From positions 1 to 6,736 of the forward strand of contig DASXTB010000209.1 of the NCBI GenBank assembly GCA_036505615.1: a stretch of DNA of 6,736 bases, in the 5' to 3' direction. This DNA comes from DASXTB01 sp036505615. Its GTDB lineage: Bacteria; Acidobacteriota; UBA6911; JACQSX01. A program made the translations under genes and the position numbers. The notes below the pieces were generated by a model, which was not told the DNA's origin, did not search any database, and worked only from the letters and a program-made list of their open reading frames with translations. Positions 6,612 through 6,736 of this stretch are shown piece after piece (the stretch's first letter is position 1; each line of letters opens with the position of its first letter).

Positions 6612-6651
6612 GGACATCGTTGACACTTTGACCTAGGAACATCGTTGACAC
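6606..6651 (+). repeat. Direct repeat pair at IS end (25-bp period)
   Basis: Positions 6606-6626 and 6631-6651 share 20 of 21 bases (acctaggRacatcgttgac followed by ac), differing only at 6613 versus 6638. The centre-to-centre distance is 25 bp. Such paired motifs upstream of IS481-family transposase genes are plausible transposase-binding sites. The first copy contains the TAG that ends the sugar transferase frame. Confidence 0.8.
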
Positions 6652-6689
6652 ATTTGCCAAGGTACAAGCTGCACAAGGGGGTGCACAGG

Positions 6690-6736
6690 ATGCCTTGGAA
6701 AGAAAGGTCGACGATGGATGAGCGAGTGAGGTTTGT
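6690..6736 (+). CDS. IS481-family transposase, N-terminal fragment
   Basis: Only the first 15 codons and part of the sixteenth are in the window, encoding MPWKERSTMDERVRFV. This opening matches what I recall for IS481-type (integrase-core, DDE) transposases, which typically begin MPWKE..VMDERL.FV and continue into a helix-turn-helix before the catalytic domain. The start has a good ribosome site, AAGGGGG at 6675-6681 with 8-nt spacing. The catalytic residues are beyond the window, so whether the enzyme is intact cannot be judged. Confidence 0.75.
   Translation, partial: MPWKERSTMDERVRF

Larger units (their letters stand above)
6606..6736 (+). mobile_element. IS481-type insertion sequence, left part (partial)
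   Basis: This is the transposase-proximal end of an insertion sequence that runs off the window. It consists of a tandem pair of terminal motifs (6606-6651), a short leader, a ribosome site AAGGGGG at 6675-6681, and the start of an IS481-like transposase at 6690. The outer boundary is not certain; it may lie a few bases before 6606, near the GGTACAA at 6600. The right end and any target duplication are outside the window. It directly abuts the sugar transferase gene and supplies its stop codon. Confidence 0.7.

Noticed and set aside
6670..6685. Hairpin tgcac/gtgca with the transposase ribosome site in its loop
   Set aside because: Five base pairs around a 6-nt loop is too little to claim translational control of the transposase.

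Overview
The window looks like part of a cell-surface glycan locus from a moderately GC-rich Gram-negative bacterium, most likely an Acidobacteriota member. That assignment rests on recalled family resemblance: the secreted protein at 3755-4804, the peptide SLAYARGSD inserted in one gene, and the mix of dispersed low-complexity repeats. No phylogenetic marker gene is present, so the assignment is moderate at best.

Layout: 1-483 has no convincing gene but holds short low-complexity repeats, including an inverted pair. Then comes a three-gene minus-strand operon, transcribed from about 4804 down to 484. It encodes a secreted two-module beta-rich protein (3755-4804), a TMTC-like membrane glycosyltransferase with C-terminal TPRs (2013-3755), and a second multi-pass GT-C-type glycosyltransferase (484-2016). 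The genes overlap by 1 nt (TAATG) and 4 nt (ATGA), so translation is probably coupled. A 68-bp divergent spacer separates the operon from two plus-strand genes: a WbaZ-like GT4 glycosyltransferase (4873-5943) and a catalytic-domain-only polyprenyl-phosphate sugar-1-phosphate transferase (5967-6611). The window ends inside an IS481-type insertion sequence. Its terminal direct repeats begin at about 6606 and the first 16 codons of its transposase start at 6690.

How the genes may work together: the sugar-1-phosphate transferase would start a lipid-linked glycan on the inner face of the membrane and the GT4 enzyme would extend it. The two GT-C proteins are of the type that uses polyprenyl-phosphate-linked sugars on the periplasmic side. 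Coupling of a TMTC-like enzyme to a secreted beta-sandwich protein suggests, by inference only, that the secreted protein is a glycosylation substrate or partner. Metazoan TMTC enzymes O-mannosylate beta-sandwich cadherin domains.

The other notable signal is repeat invasion of coding sequence. A two-hairpin element sits in frame in the TMTC-like gene, a hairpin-bearing segment sits in the second GT-C gene, and a heptad tandem repeat forms the sugar transferase C-terminus. That last gene takes its stop codon from the IS end.
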